Shown in pieces: positions 25,573 through 33,447 of a stretch of 64,000 bases of DNA. Each line of letters opens with the position of its first letter. Positions within the stretch are counted from its first letter, which is position 1. The translations under genes were made by a program, and so were the position numbers. Under the pieces are notes generated by a model. It searched no databases and was not told the origin of the DNA. It worked only from the letters and a program-made list of their open reading frames with translations. The stretch comes from Victivallales bacterium (GTDB lineage Bacteria; Verrucomicrobiota; Lentisphaeria; Oligosphaerales; Oligosphaeraceae): contig JAFZIJ010000174.1 in the NCBI GenBank assembly GCA_017554445.1, positions 1 to 64,000 of the forward strand, read 5' to 3'.

Positions 25573-25883
25573 ATGAGCTGGGGAACTTACTACAAATACC
25601 ATGGTTATCTGATACGCATCGCCAAAAACGAACTGGATGAGAAAATCGAGGAATGTACGGAGAATATCGAACGTATCTTTAGGGAGATTCTCGCATATAT
25701 GGCAATGAAACCTCCTTCTATGCCAAAGATTGCGAAAATGAAAAATATCCGTGGGCTGAACACATTGCCATGCAGATAAAACAATATCAGGATGAATTGG
25801 AAGAGACCATCGCGCTTCGTACTCATCTCTACGACTGTAAGGAAACCATGCAGGAAAACCTAGAAGACGTGACAGAAGGATGA
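25573..25883 (+). pseudogene. Frameshifted paralogue of the 3723-4034 phage-type gene
   Basis: ATG 25,573 with AAAGGAAA upstream. The first ~50 residues (MSWGTYYKYHGYLIRIAKNE...LAYMAMKPPS) match the intact protein encoded at 3723-4034. At about 25,720 one base is missing in the Ser codon of KPPSY, and the matching reading continues in another frame (YAKDCENEKYPWAEH ... CKETMQENLEDVTEG) to a TGA at 25,881-25,883. The next possible start (25,880) overlaps this stop in an ATGA arrangement, preserving the ancestral coupling. Confidence 0.8.
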
Positions 25884-25942
25884 TAACAAGCAGTACCGTT
25901 CTTCTGAATTGCCAAATTACTGAAAAAACAGGGGGATTGTCG

Positions 25943-26245
25943 ATGGATGAAAAAAACATGTCCGAAATCAAAATAATCGCCTCCGAAATGAAAAAATTAT
26001 ATGACATGGCCTATCATGCTTATTTACCAATTGTAACAGAACTTTGTGAAAGAACAGCCAGCCAGAATGAAATTGAACACACTCTTGACAGCCTTCTGGA
26101 TTTTGCTTGTGAAGAAAAATGTTTAAGGCTTTTCAAAAAACTCTGTAGAAAATATTATCCCTTGTATCCCCAATGCATAGCTGACTATGTTGGTTTTTAT
26201 AGAGAAACATGGGACACACCCGCCGAGCAAAACAATGGAGAATGA
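25943..26245 (+). CDS. Small phage-associated helical protein (100 aa)
   Basis: ATG 25,943 is preceded by GGGGGA at good spacing; an alternative ATG at 25,880 overlaps the stop of the preceding pseudogene. The product is helical and Cys-rich: AYLPIVTELCERTASQNEI, LLDFACEEKCLRLFKKLC, KYYPLYPQCIADYVGFYRE. Similar short proteins follow MSWGTYYK-type genes in phage replication clusters (from memory). No function is known. With the upstream pseudogene it marks a second prophage scar. Confidence 0.6.
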   Translation: MDEKNMSEIKIIASEMKKLYDMAYHAYLPIVTELCERTASQNEIEHTLDSLLDFACEEKCLRLFKKLCRKYYPLYPQCIADYVGFYRETWDTPAEQNNGE

Positions 26246-26269
26246 ACCTCAATCCATTGGAGAATAAAC

Positions 26270-27043
26270 ATGAAAATACTATGCCTTTCAGACCTGCATC
26301 TGCAAATGAATGATGTCTTTGATGCAATTCATCGGCAGCGGTTCACACCATTCCTCCAAAACATTCGAGATTTAGTGGAAGACACTATGCCCGATGTAAT
26401 TGCGGTAACTGGTGATACCGTGCCTACGTCATTCGTCTCCAGTTTGAACGCCTTCTTCAGCAGTCTATTTTCCACTGAATGTCCAGTTGTGGCGACATTA
26501 GGTAACCATGAGTTTTGGGATAGACCGTTCGAAAAGACATTGGAGGCAGTCGGCAACCAAAATACGGATGCGCCAAACATCCATATTCTGGATGCGGACC
26601 CCGCTGTCGAAATCAATGGCTACAATTTTGTCGGAGGCTGTCTTTTTTTCGATGGAAGCATGCGCTATCGTGAAAATGACGACCTTCTTCCATGGAACGG
26701 CTGGCAGGATTGGCGCATTCTTGATATTGAAACGCGCTATAAAGAATTCAACACTTTCTATGTCGAGCGCATCAAAAAGGCAATGAAACCCAACATGCCG
26801 AACATCCTCTGCACGCATCATCTTCCGCATATTGCATTGAACGGACATGAGCCAAACCACTACAGTTACTATTCCGGAATGAAGGATCTCGTATCACAGC
26901 TTCCTTTCGACGACACTTTCCCCAATGCGCTCATCTGCGGTCATACACACAAACGTGTCATCGGCGAGGTTGTTCCTGGCTTTTACTGTGTAAATGTCGG
27001 AAGCGACTACGGTGTACTCATGCACTATCTGCTGGAATTGTGA
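26270..27043 (+). CDS. Calcineurin-like metallophosphoesterase
   Basis: 257 residues. The metal-binding motifs are in order: SDLHL (Asp8, His10), VTGDT (about 46-50), LGNHEFW (about 77-83), THHLPH (about 182-187) and CGHTHKR (about 225-231). This set is complete for a dinuclear phosphoesterase. No signal peptide, so it is cytoplasmic. The substrate may be a nucleotide or phosphoprotein and cannot be inferred. It starts 24 bases after the small phage-type gene and converges with sfsA. Confidence 0.88.
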   Translation: MKILCLSDLHLQMNDVFDAIHRQRFTPFLQNIRDLVEDTMPDVIAVTGDTVPTSFVSSLNAFFSSLFSTECPVVATLGNHEFWDRPFEKTLEAVGNQNTDAPNIHILDADPAVEINGYNFVGGCLFFDGSMRYRENDDLLPWNGWQDWRILDIETRYKEFNTFYVERIKKAMKPNMPNILCTHHLPHIALNGHEPNHYSYYSGMKDLVSQLPFDDTFPNALICGHTHKRVIGEVVPGFYCVNVGSDYGVLMHYLLEL

Positions 27044-27089
27044 CCAGTCACTTTCCGCCAATCGTCAAGTTCCTATTGCTTCCTCTGTT

Positions 27090-27767
27090 TCAATCATGTG
27101 GAAACTGGATTACCAGTTCATCAGGCCGGACAGCGCAAGGCAGGCAGAGAATCTTCACTCCTGCCTTGACGGCGGCGTCCAAGACATCGCCGAATTCCGG
27201 ATGCGTCATGCGGTTTGGCAGCACTTTCGTCACGCGGGGCATGGCGATGACAAACGCGATATAACATTCATAGCCGTCTTCCACCGCCTTCATCAGCTCA
27301 TGCAGATGCTTGACGCCGCGTTCCGTCGGCGCATCGGGAAAATATCCGATTCCATCTATTTCAAGCGTGCATCCCTTGACTTCAATGAATATTTTTCTTT
27401 GACCGCATTCCAGATAGAAATCCACTCTGGAATTGCCATGGACGTATTCAGGCTTCAGCGTCGTGATATTTGGAAATACCTGCTGTCCAGACATCAACCA
27501 TTCTTTCACGACAACATTCGGAGCCTGGCTGTCGATGTTGACCCACCCCAGATTCTTCTTATATACTGAAATCAGATCGTATTTCGTCTTGCGTGACGGG
27601 CTGTCAGAAACAGCAAGCATCACATCCGCTCCAGGAAGAAGGAGTTCCATACAGCGACCAGTATTCTTGACGTGGACCGTCTCCATGACGCCGTCGATCT
27701 CCACATGGGCGATGAAGCGGTTTGGACGGTCGATGAACCTGCCGGAAACGATGTTTGCGTATTTCAT
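27090..27767 (-). CDS. sfsA: SfsA-family protein (sugar fermentation stimulation)
   Basis: 225 residues, usual family length. Diagnostic segments are FIDRPNRFIAHVEIDG, VHVKNTGRCMELLLPGADV, LISVYKKNLGWVNIDSQAPN and FIEVKGCTLEIDGIGYFPDAPTERGVKHLHEL. The latter holds the PD-(D/E)XK-like core (Asp in VDFYLE, EVKG). Members have an OB-fold plus a nuclease-like domain; the physiological role beyond maltose-gene stimulation in E. coli is unclear. Convergent with the metallophosphoesterase gene. Confidence 0.93.
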   Translation of the reverse strand: MKYANIVSGRFIDRPNRFIAHVEIDGVMETVHVKNTGRCMELLLPGADVMLAVSDSPSRKTKYDLISVYKKNLGWVNIDSQAPNVVVKEWLMSGQQVFPNITTLKPEYVHGNSRVDFYLECGQRKIFIEVKGCTLEIDGIGYFPDAPTERGVKHLHELMKAVEDGYECYIAFVIAMPRVTKVLPNRMTHPEFGDVLDAAVKAGVKILCLPCAVRPDELVIQFPHD

Positions 27768-27811
27768 TGTTTCATGCCCTGTTCAGGCAAAAAGATTGAA
27801 AACTTTACTGT

Positions 27812-28231
27812 CTATACGTTAAAATCCGTTGATTTGAAGTTGGAATAATAGCGGACTTTCTGGACGGTGATTTTGATGACACAGTAGTCAGGATCAGTAA
27901 CGCCTTTGCTGTAATACTGTTCGTCGCCTTCCCGCCAGATTCGTTCTTTTGTGGCGGCATCCTCCAGAATCTCGGCGACGCCTGCCAGGCTGACGCCTCG
28001 GAAAAAACGTCTATCGACAAAATATAAGCTGGCTTTGGGATTGTTCCTTAGTGCACTCACTTTTTCGCTGGAAGTGTTGGTCGTGAAATAGAACTCCCGA
28101 AGGTCGTGCCGTTCACGAGGTTTCAGCATGGCGCGTGTAACGGGAAAACCATCCTTGTCAAGATAGCAAAGTTGCGCTATTGAGCATTTGTCTATCAAAG
28201 CGCCAACTGTCTTTTGCAGATCGCGAATCAT
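27812..28231 (-). CDS. Pyridoxamine 5'-phosphate oxidase-like flavin-fold protein
   Basis: 139 residues; ATG 28,231 follows a perfect AGGAGG. The split-barrel pattern is visible: IAQLCYLDKDGFPVTRAML, FYFTTNTSSEKVSALRNNPKASLYFVD and GVSLAGVAEILEDAATKERIW. This matches the PNPOx-like general stress protein 26 group, which binds FMN or F420 but often has no assigned substrate. Likely a cytoplasmic flavoprotein or heme/FMN chaperone; not the biosynthetic PdxH, whose C-terminal extension is missing. Confidence 0.85.
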   Translation of the reverse strand: MIRDLQKTVGALIDKCSIAQLCYLDKDGFPVTRAMLKPRERHDLREFYFTTNTSSEKVSALRNNPKASLYFVDRRFFRGVSLAGVAEILEDAATKERIWREGDEQYYSKGVTDPDYCVIKITVQKVRYYSNFKSTDFNV

Positions 28232-28284
28232 TTTTCCTCCTGATATTCACGAAAAACATCTTTCAAACATTATATGCAGGATGT

Positions 28285-28328
28285 TAAAAGGGGCCGTTGC
28301 TTTCCTTTTGAGTTTTTGCAACAGCCCC
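28285..28328 (-). terminator. Rho-independent terminator after the serine hydrolase gene
   Basis: Minus strand: GGGGCTGTTGC (28,328-28,318), a 17-base loop, GCAACGGCCCC (28,300-28,290), then TTTT. Ten of eleven stem positions pair and the remaining one is mismatched. It lies about 70 bases past the stop of the serine hydrolase gene. Confidence 0.75.
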
Positions 28329-28399
28329 AAATACGAGCTACGTGATATAAATGTCTCTGCTATAGTCGCTTATTTCAAGCATGAGCATTCTGCATAGGG

Positions 28400-29626
28400 T
28401 TATTTCATTCTTCCCGAATATTCGTCCGTGGATTTGTCAATTTGGGTTTTGAAGAACTTGTCAGCCCCCTCATTGAAGGCGCCCGTGAATTTGCCGGGGG
28501 CATTGACAAACTGCACGGCAATCAGCTTCAACTGACGTTTGTGCCAATTGACAACGCAATTGGTCGCCCAGGCGCCGCCATGGCCGAACCACTGGTCTTC
28601 AGCATCGGTCTCCGGCGCCGAAAGGCCAAGAGAATAGCCGCCCAGCCCTTTCGGACGCGTCGAGACGGCGAGAATCGATTTGACGGTCTCTTCCTTCAGA
28701 ATCCTGACGCCGTTCTCGCCGATACCGAGATTCATCAGCATCTTGTAGAATTTGAGCTGATCACGAACGGTCGTCCAGAGACCCGCACCCGCCGACGGGA
28801 ACACGCGGTCATCGCCGTAAGGACGTTGCATCGCCGAATTCTGTTCAACCCATTTGGCCTCTTCGCCTGGCTTGACGCTGTAAATCTCAATCTTGTTAGC
28901 AAGCTGCGCATCGGTCGGCCAGAAAGTCGTTTCCTTCATGCCGAGCGGATCCAGAACACGCTCTTTGAGGAAGGCTTCCCAACGTTTGCCAGTGACCACC
29001 TCAACGACAGCCGCGCCGATGTCGATGCCGACATTGGAATACTGCGCCTTCGTGCCCGGCTCAAAGGCAATTGGCTGCGATGCAGCCGTCGCCGCCACGG
29101 AACGCAACGGCATTCTGCGGGACCAGCCGCCCATCGCCGTGTAGTTCGGGAGTTCGAATCCGAAACCGCCCGTGTGATTCATGACCATTCTCACCGTGAG
29201 AACATTCTTTGCCTTGACAAGCGTTTGCACACCATCTTTATTCGACTGCCGTACCCACAGATCTTTGAACTCAGGAAGGTATTTCGACACAGGATCGTCA
29301 AGCGACAGCTTGCCTTCTTCAACAAGAATAGCGATGGTTACGCCGCAGAAGCCCTTCGTCTGCGAGCACTGCATGTAATGGTCGTCAATCGTGATCGGGC
29401 GTTGCGTCCGTGCATCCGCATAACCGATGCAGGCAGTCTCCTGAACACCGTTGTCGTAATAGACACAGATTGCACCCGGTATCTCTTTGGAATCGACATA
29501 CTTCTGCAAGGCATCCTTCGCGAATGTCGTGCCGGAATCTTTAACGCAACTGGTTTCGCATTGCTTGACACAGCAGCAGCCCGCGATCAAAAAGGACAAC
29601 GCTGCAAACAAAATCATCTTTTTCAT
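28400..29626 (-). CDS. Exported serine hydrolase of the beta-lactamase class C / EstB type
   Basis: 408 residues; AAGGAG precedes ATG 29,626. A lipoprotein signal (LSFLIAGCCC) anchors it to the envelope. Catalytic motifs: SxxK as SQTK (near residue 88), YxN as YSN (near 200), and the HGG motif in FGHGGAW, which replaces KTG. Together these define the class C beta-lactamase/esterase superfamily. Most such proteins in environmental bacteria are esterases or D-aminopeptidase-like enzymes; antibiotic hydrolysis is not implied. It is divergent from the riboswitch-controlled symporter. Confidence 0.88.
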   Translation of the reverse strand: MKKMILFAALSFLIAGCCCVKQCETSCVKDSGTTFAKDALQKYVDSKEIPGAICVYYDNGVQETACIGYADARTQRPITIDDHYMQCSQTKGFCGVTIAILVEEGKLSLDDPVSKYLPEFKDLWVRQSNKDGVQTLVKAKNVLTVRMVMNHTGGFGFELPNYTAMGGWSRRMPLRSVAATAASQPIAFEPGTKAQYSNVGIDIGAAVVEVVTGKRWEAFLKERVLDPLGMKETTFWPTDAQLANKIEIYSVKPGEEAKWVEQNSAMQRPYGDDRVFPSAGAGLWTTVRDQLKFYKMLMNLGIGENGVRILKEETVKSILAVSTRPKGLGGYSLGLSAPETDAEDQWFGHGGAWATNCVVNWHKRQLKLIAVQFVNAPGKFTGAFNEGADKFFKTQIDKSTDEYSGRMK

Positions 29627-30019
29627 CTTTTACTCCTTGGGTTGGTTTCATTCTTTCCGCTACGTGTTTTTTAAATATGTTACTCATAATATACATACGG
29701 ATGCCCAGCCACGCAAACATCCCATACAAACTTCCAATGGGTATTGATGCCCAAATGCCAGCCGCATTCATTTGAAAAACACACAGATCGCAGTATAGTA
29801 AATATAGAAACCGCCCCGATGAAGTCCGCAGGGGAACTTGCGGATGGAGGGAACTCTGGAGAATCTCCCCATGGAGTGCCGAAGGTGCAAGGTCTGGCGA
29901 CAGACTGAATCTCTCAGGCAAAAGGAAAGAGTCGGCAAATGGCAAATGCCTTTTTCTTCAGAGAGCCGTCAGAATGTCTGGCGGCTTCGTCATTTCAAAA
30001 GCAGGAAAGGAATTTGCAC
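29627..30019. other. Divergent intergenic region containing a glycine riboswitch
   Basis: Between the serine hydrolase gene (minus) and the symporter gene (plus). About 29,630-29,820 shows nothing recognisable. 29,825-29,844 is a small hairpin, 29,850-29,932 is the aptamer, and 29,963-29,986 a further hairpin that may belong to the expression platform. The in-frame extension of the symporter ORF into this RNA is not coding. Confidence 0.7.
29850..29932 (+). promoter_or_regulatory. Glycine riboswitch (single aptamer) upstream of the symporter gene
   Basis: Core consensus elements in order: CTCTGGAGA, GCCGAAGGTGCAA, a P3 hairpin GTCTG-GCGA-CAGAC with a GNRA loop, and CTCTCAGGCAAAAGGAAAGAG, whose end pairs back to the start (ACTCT/AGAGT). 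Only one aptamer is present; a short hairpin before it (TCCGCA/TGCGGA, 29,825-29,844) may play the ghost-aptamer role seen in singlet types. A downstream stem GCCGTCAGA/TCTGGCGGC (29,965-29,985) is a candidate expression platform. The regulated gene begins at 30,020. Confidence 0.92.
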
Positions 30020-31564
30020 ATGGAAGCGTTTTTGTCAAAACTTGCGGCCTTCAACGATGCCCTGAACACCTTTATCTGGGTAAAAATCGGCCTGGCGCTG
30101 CTTCTGGGAACGGGTGTCCTCATGAGTGTCGCCACCAATTTCTTCCAGATCACCCATTTACGCCATTGGTGGTCGAAGACATTCATGGGGCTGTTCCGTG
30201 CGGATTCCCACGACAAATCAGACAAACGCTCCGTTTCCCAATTCCAGGCGCTCTGCACGGCATTGGCCGCCACTATTGGCACGGGAAACATCGCAGGTGT
30301 CGCCGCCGCCATCGCACTTGGCGGGCCTGGCGCCGTCTTCTGGATGTGGGTCGCCGCGTTTCTCGGCATGATGACGAATTTTTCTGAAAATGTGCTGGGC
30401 ATCTACTATCGTCGCCGCAACAAGGAAAACGAATGGAGCGGCGGCCCCATGTACTATTTGAATGAAGGGCTGGGCTCCTATCGCGGCTGCAAGACGCTTG
30501 GCAAAATCCTTAGCGTCTTCTTCGCGTTTTCCGCCATTCTTGCGTCTTTCGGCATCGGCAACATGGGACAGGTCAACAAAATCGTCAAGAACGTTGAATC
30601 CGCCTTTTTCGCCAACATGCATCCGGTTGTCCTGTGGGGGAGCGGTAATTCACAAGTAACGCTTGTCGCGTTGCTTATCGGTGTTGCCTTGGTCATCATC
30701 GGCGCATTGGTCATCATCGGCGGACTGCACCGCATCGCCAATGTGGCTGAAAAAGTCGTCCCCTTCATGGCCGCCCTATATGTGATCGGCGCGCTCATCG
30801 TCTGTGCCGCCCATGTCTCGCTGCTGCCCGCCGCCATCATGTCCATCTTCAAGTTCGCCTTCGGCATCAAGGCCGTCGCCGGCGGCGCCGCGGGAACCGC
30901 CATCGCCACCGTCATCACGCAAGGCTGCAAACGCGGCGTTTTCTCCAACGAAGCGGGCCTCGGCTCCTCCGTCATGGTCCATTCCAACTCCAACGCAAAG
31001 GAGCCTGTCAAACAAGGCATCTGGGGCATCTTTGAAGTCTTTGCGGATACGATGGTTGTCTGCACCATGACCGCTCTGGTCGTCCTGACCTCCGGCGTCA
31101 TCGACCTGCAGACCGGCGTGATCGCAGCGGGTACGGACGACGCCACGCTGGTGGCAAAATCCTTCACAAGCGTTTTCGGCGCATGCGGCGGCGCGTTTGT
31201 CGCCATCGCCATGTTCCTCTTCGCCTTCACGACGGTTCTGGGATGGTCCCACTATGGCAGCAAAGTCATCGAATATCTCTTCGGACTCAAAGCCGTCAAA
31301 TACTACCGCATCTTCTTCTGTCTGCTCATCATCTCCGGTGCGTTGCTCACCTCCTCCCTCGCATGGGACATTTCGGACACCTTCAACGGGCTGATGCTCA
31401 TCCCAAACCTTATCGGCGTCATTTCCCTCATGCCGCTTGTCCGCAAAATCACCAAAAACTATATCGAGAGGCGCATTTTGAACAAAGATGTCGCGCCCAT
31501 CCTGTCCTATGATCCTGAAATCCAGAAGGAAATGGCGGAAGCCGTCGCAAAGGGCAGCTTCTAA
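30020..31564 (+). CDS. Sodium:alanine/glycine symporter (AGCS family)
   Basis: 514 residues from ATG 30,020, preceded by AAAGGAAT; a longer in-frame start runs into the riboswitch. Family signatures: [28 protein letters not shown]-type loop (reads [14 protein letters not shown] here), [27 protein letters not shown], and [16 protein letters not shown]. About ten to eleven membrane helices. It imports glycine or alanine with sodium. The glycine aptamer in its leader strongly suggests glycine as the physiological substrate. Ten bases separate it from the amidohydrolase gene. Confidence 0.92.
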   Translation: [514 protein letters not shown]

Positions 31565-31573
31565 AGGAACAAT

Positions 31574-32446
31574 ATGTTCATCGACATCCACACGCATACC
31601 TATTTGTATCCATGCCCGCCGCAGGATGGAAGAACGCAGTTCTGCACGCCTGAACAGGTTCTGAAGCGATATGACGAACTGGACATCGACAAGGGAATCA
31701 TCCTCCCGCTCATAGGCCCGGAGGAATATCTGCCGCAGTCGAATCAGGAAATATTGGAAATCTGCCGCAAGTATCCCGACCGTTTCATCCCCTTCTGCAA
31801 TATCGACCCGCGTGGCATCCACAACAGCGACCAAAGCGATTTCACGCCATGGCTTTCATGGTACAAGGAGCATGGATACAAAGGCGTGGGCGAGTTCATG
31901 CCGAACATGTCCTTCAAAGATCCCAAAGTATTGAACCTTTTCCGCCAGCTGGAGGCCTTCGGCTTTCCGCTGATTTTCGACGTGAACACGCGCCTTGGCC
32001 TCGGCTATGGACTTGTCGATCAGCCCGGCCTGCCAGAGCTCGAATTCTGCCTCAATCAATTTCCTAAACTGATGATTTTTGGCCATGGCGTCGCCTTCTG
32101 GTCGGAAATCAGCACATTGGACAAGCCAGAAGACAAAGGCACCTATCCCAAATATCCTGTGCGAGCCGAAGGCGCAGTCGTCAGACTACTTCGAAAATAT
32201 CCAAACATGTGGGGCGACTTGTCCGCCACGAGCGGTTACAACGCATTGGCAAGAGATCCAGACTATGCTGTGAAATTCCTCAACGAATTTCAGGACAAGC
32301 TCTGCTTCGGAACGGATATCTGCTACTACGAACAAAAACTGCCATTGGCCGCCTTCCTGAAAGATCTGAACAAGAAAGGCTTGCTCTCCAACACGGCGTT
32401 TGAAAAAATCGCCCGTGGGAATATCATCAGACTGCTGAAACTGTAG
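31574..32446 (+). CDS. Amidohydrolase_2-type metal-dependent hydrolase
   Basis: 290 residues; AAGGAACAAT precedes the ATG. TIM-barrel hydrolase features: MFIDIHTHTY at the N-terminus (metal His pair), FCNIDPRG, KGVGEFMPN (Glu after strand 3), MIFGHGVAFW, and CFGTDICYY (Asp at strand 8). This is the Amidohydrolase_2 arrangement found in decarboxylases and lactonases. The substrate is unknown. Short spacing to the glycine-controlled symporter suggests co-transcription and a role in amino-acid or amide metabolism. Confidence 0.85.
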   Translation: MFIDIHTHTYLYPCPPQDGRTQFCTPEQVLKRYDELDIDKGIILPLIGPEEYLPQSNQEILEICRKYPDRFIPFCNIDPRGIHNSDQSDFTPWLSWYKEHGYKGVGEFMPNMSFKDPKVLNLFRQLEAFGFPLIFDVNTRLGLGYGLVDQPGLPELEFCLNQFPKLMIFGHGVAFWSEISTLDKPEDKGTYPKYPVRAEGAVVRLLRKYPNMWGDLSATSGYNALARDPDYAVKFLNEFQDKLCFGTDICYYEQKLPLAAFLKDLNKKGLLSNTAFEKIARGNIIRLLKL

Positions 32447-32600
32447 CCTTGCGTCAAGAAAATTTTATGTCCATTTTCATGTTTTTTGCTCTTTAATTCA
32501 CCAAAAAACTGAAGGATTTATTGAATTGATTCCAAAATTCCTTATATTTTTCAATGGAATTGAAAGATAAGCGACATAAGACGAACACTAAAAAAACATT

Positions 32601-33368
32601 ATGAAAAAATCCTCAATAGTCATTCTGGCAATATTAGGATTTGTTTTGCTTTTCTGGATTTCATGTAGTCCGAAAGTCTCTTACTGCAATACCCTTCCGT
32701 GCTGCTTTTATCTTGCAACCGAAGAACATCTGTATCTTCTTTTAACAATTAACAAAATGGAAGATCAAGACCATTCGTTGTTTGTTGAACCGGAGCTATG
32801 CCATGCTGTTGCCAATCAATTGTTCTACTTGCTCAATATTTCAGCGGATGGCACTTGCCGGGCGATTCCTTTCACGCCATTCAAGGAGATGCACGGTACA
32901 AGAAGCGTGTTTGGAATCGAGTTTGTCCAATGCGATGACGGACTGGCATTCTTTGATTGCTGTTCCGCATATTGGTTTGACGGAGAAAAGATAGGTCAAC
33001 TTCCTGCGAAAAACGCCGTTGCTTTGTCGAAAATCTTTGAGGAAATTCGCGGAAAGGAATGTTCAAGGAAGCTGTTGGATGAGTGGAATCATGCGCATGG
33101 TGTGATTAGCGAAGGAAAAGGTGAAAGAAACGACTTACGTGAACCTAGGCAACTGGATTGGAAACAGCATCATTTTGAATTTACAATAACCGAATCTTGG
33201 CCCAAATACTATGAACTCACCATATCTGCTCCAAGTCTTTGGCAGAATGATTTTCAGATGAAAGTACCCTACGACAAATTGCCCCGAAGATCGCATCCCA
33301 AGAAAGAGCCCGATTTCGGTCCTGTCGAGGTTAAATTGCCAAGTTCAAAGAATTTATTAAACAAATGA
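32601..33368 (+). CDS. Exported or membrane-anchored hypothetical protein (255 aa)
   Basis: Begins MKKSSIVILAILGFVLLFWI followed by SCSPKVSYC, a signal or lipoprotein-like anchor. The mature part is Cys-containing with no recognised domain (LFYLLNISADGTCRAIPF, GLAFFDCCSAYWFDGEKIG). A- and T-richer than its neighbours, and no clear ribosome site. Together with the gene on the opposite strand it forms a patch of hypothetical genes inside an otherwise metabolic region. Confidence 0.6.
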   Translation: MKKSSIVILAILGFVLLFWISCSPKVSYCNTLPCCFYLATEEHLYLLLTINKMEDQDHSLFVEPELCHAVANQLFYLLNISADGTCRAIPFTPFKEMHGTRSVFGIEFVQCDDGLAFFDCCSAYWFDGEKIGQLPAKNAVALSKIFEEIRGKECSRKLLDEWNHAHGVISEGKGERNDLREPRQLDWKQHHFEFTITESWPKYYELTISAPSLWQNDFQMKVPYDKLPRRSHPKKEPDFGPVEVKLPSSKNLLNK

Positions 33369-33447
33369 CAGTTAAGTTAACTCCTTGAAGTGGCACCGCC
33401 CGAAGAGCGCAACTATTCATCCGCATCATAATTATTAATTTTATGCA

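Noticed and set aside
29147-29175. T-loop-like GTTCGAATCC, possible tRNA
   Set aside because: It lies within the serine hydrolase coding region, and no acceptor stem or anticodon arm can be folded around it.
28442-29674. 410-codon plus-strand frame opposite the serine hydrolase gene
   Set aside because: Same effect: Arg/His-rich product, no family features, while the minus-strand product has a lipoprotein signal and complete catalytic motifs.
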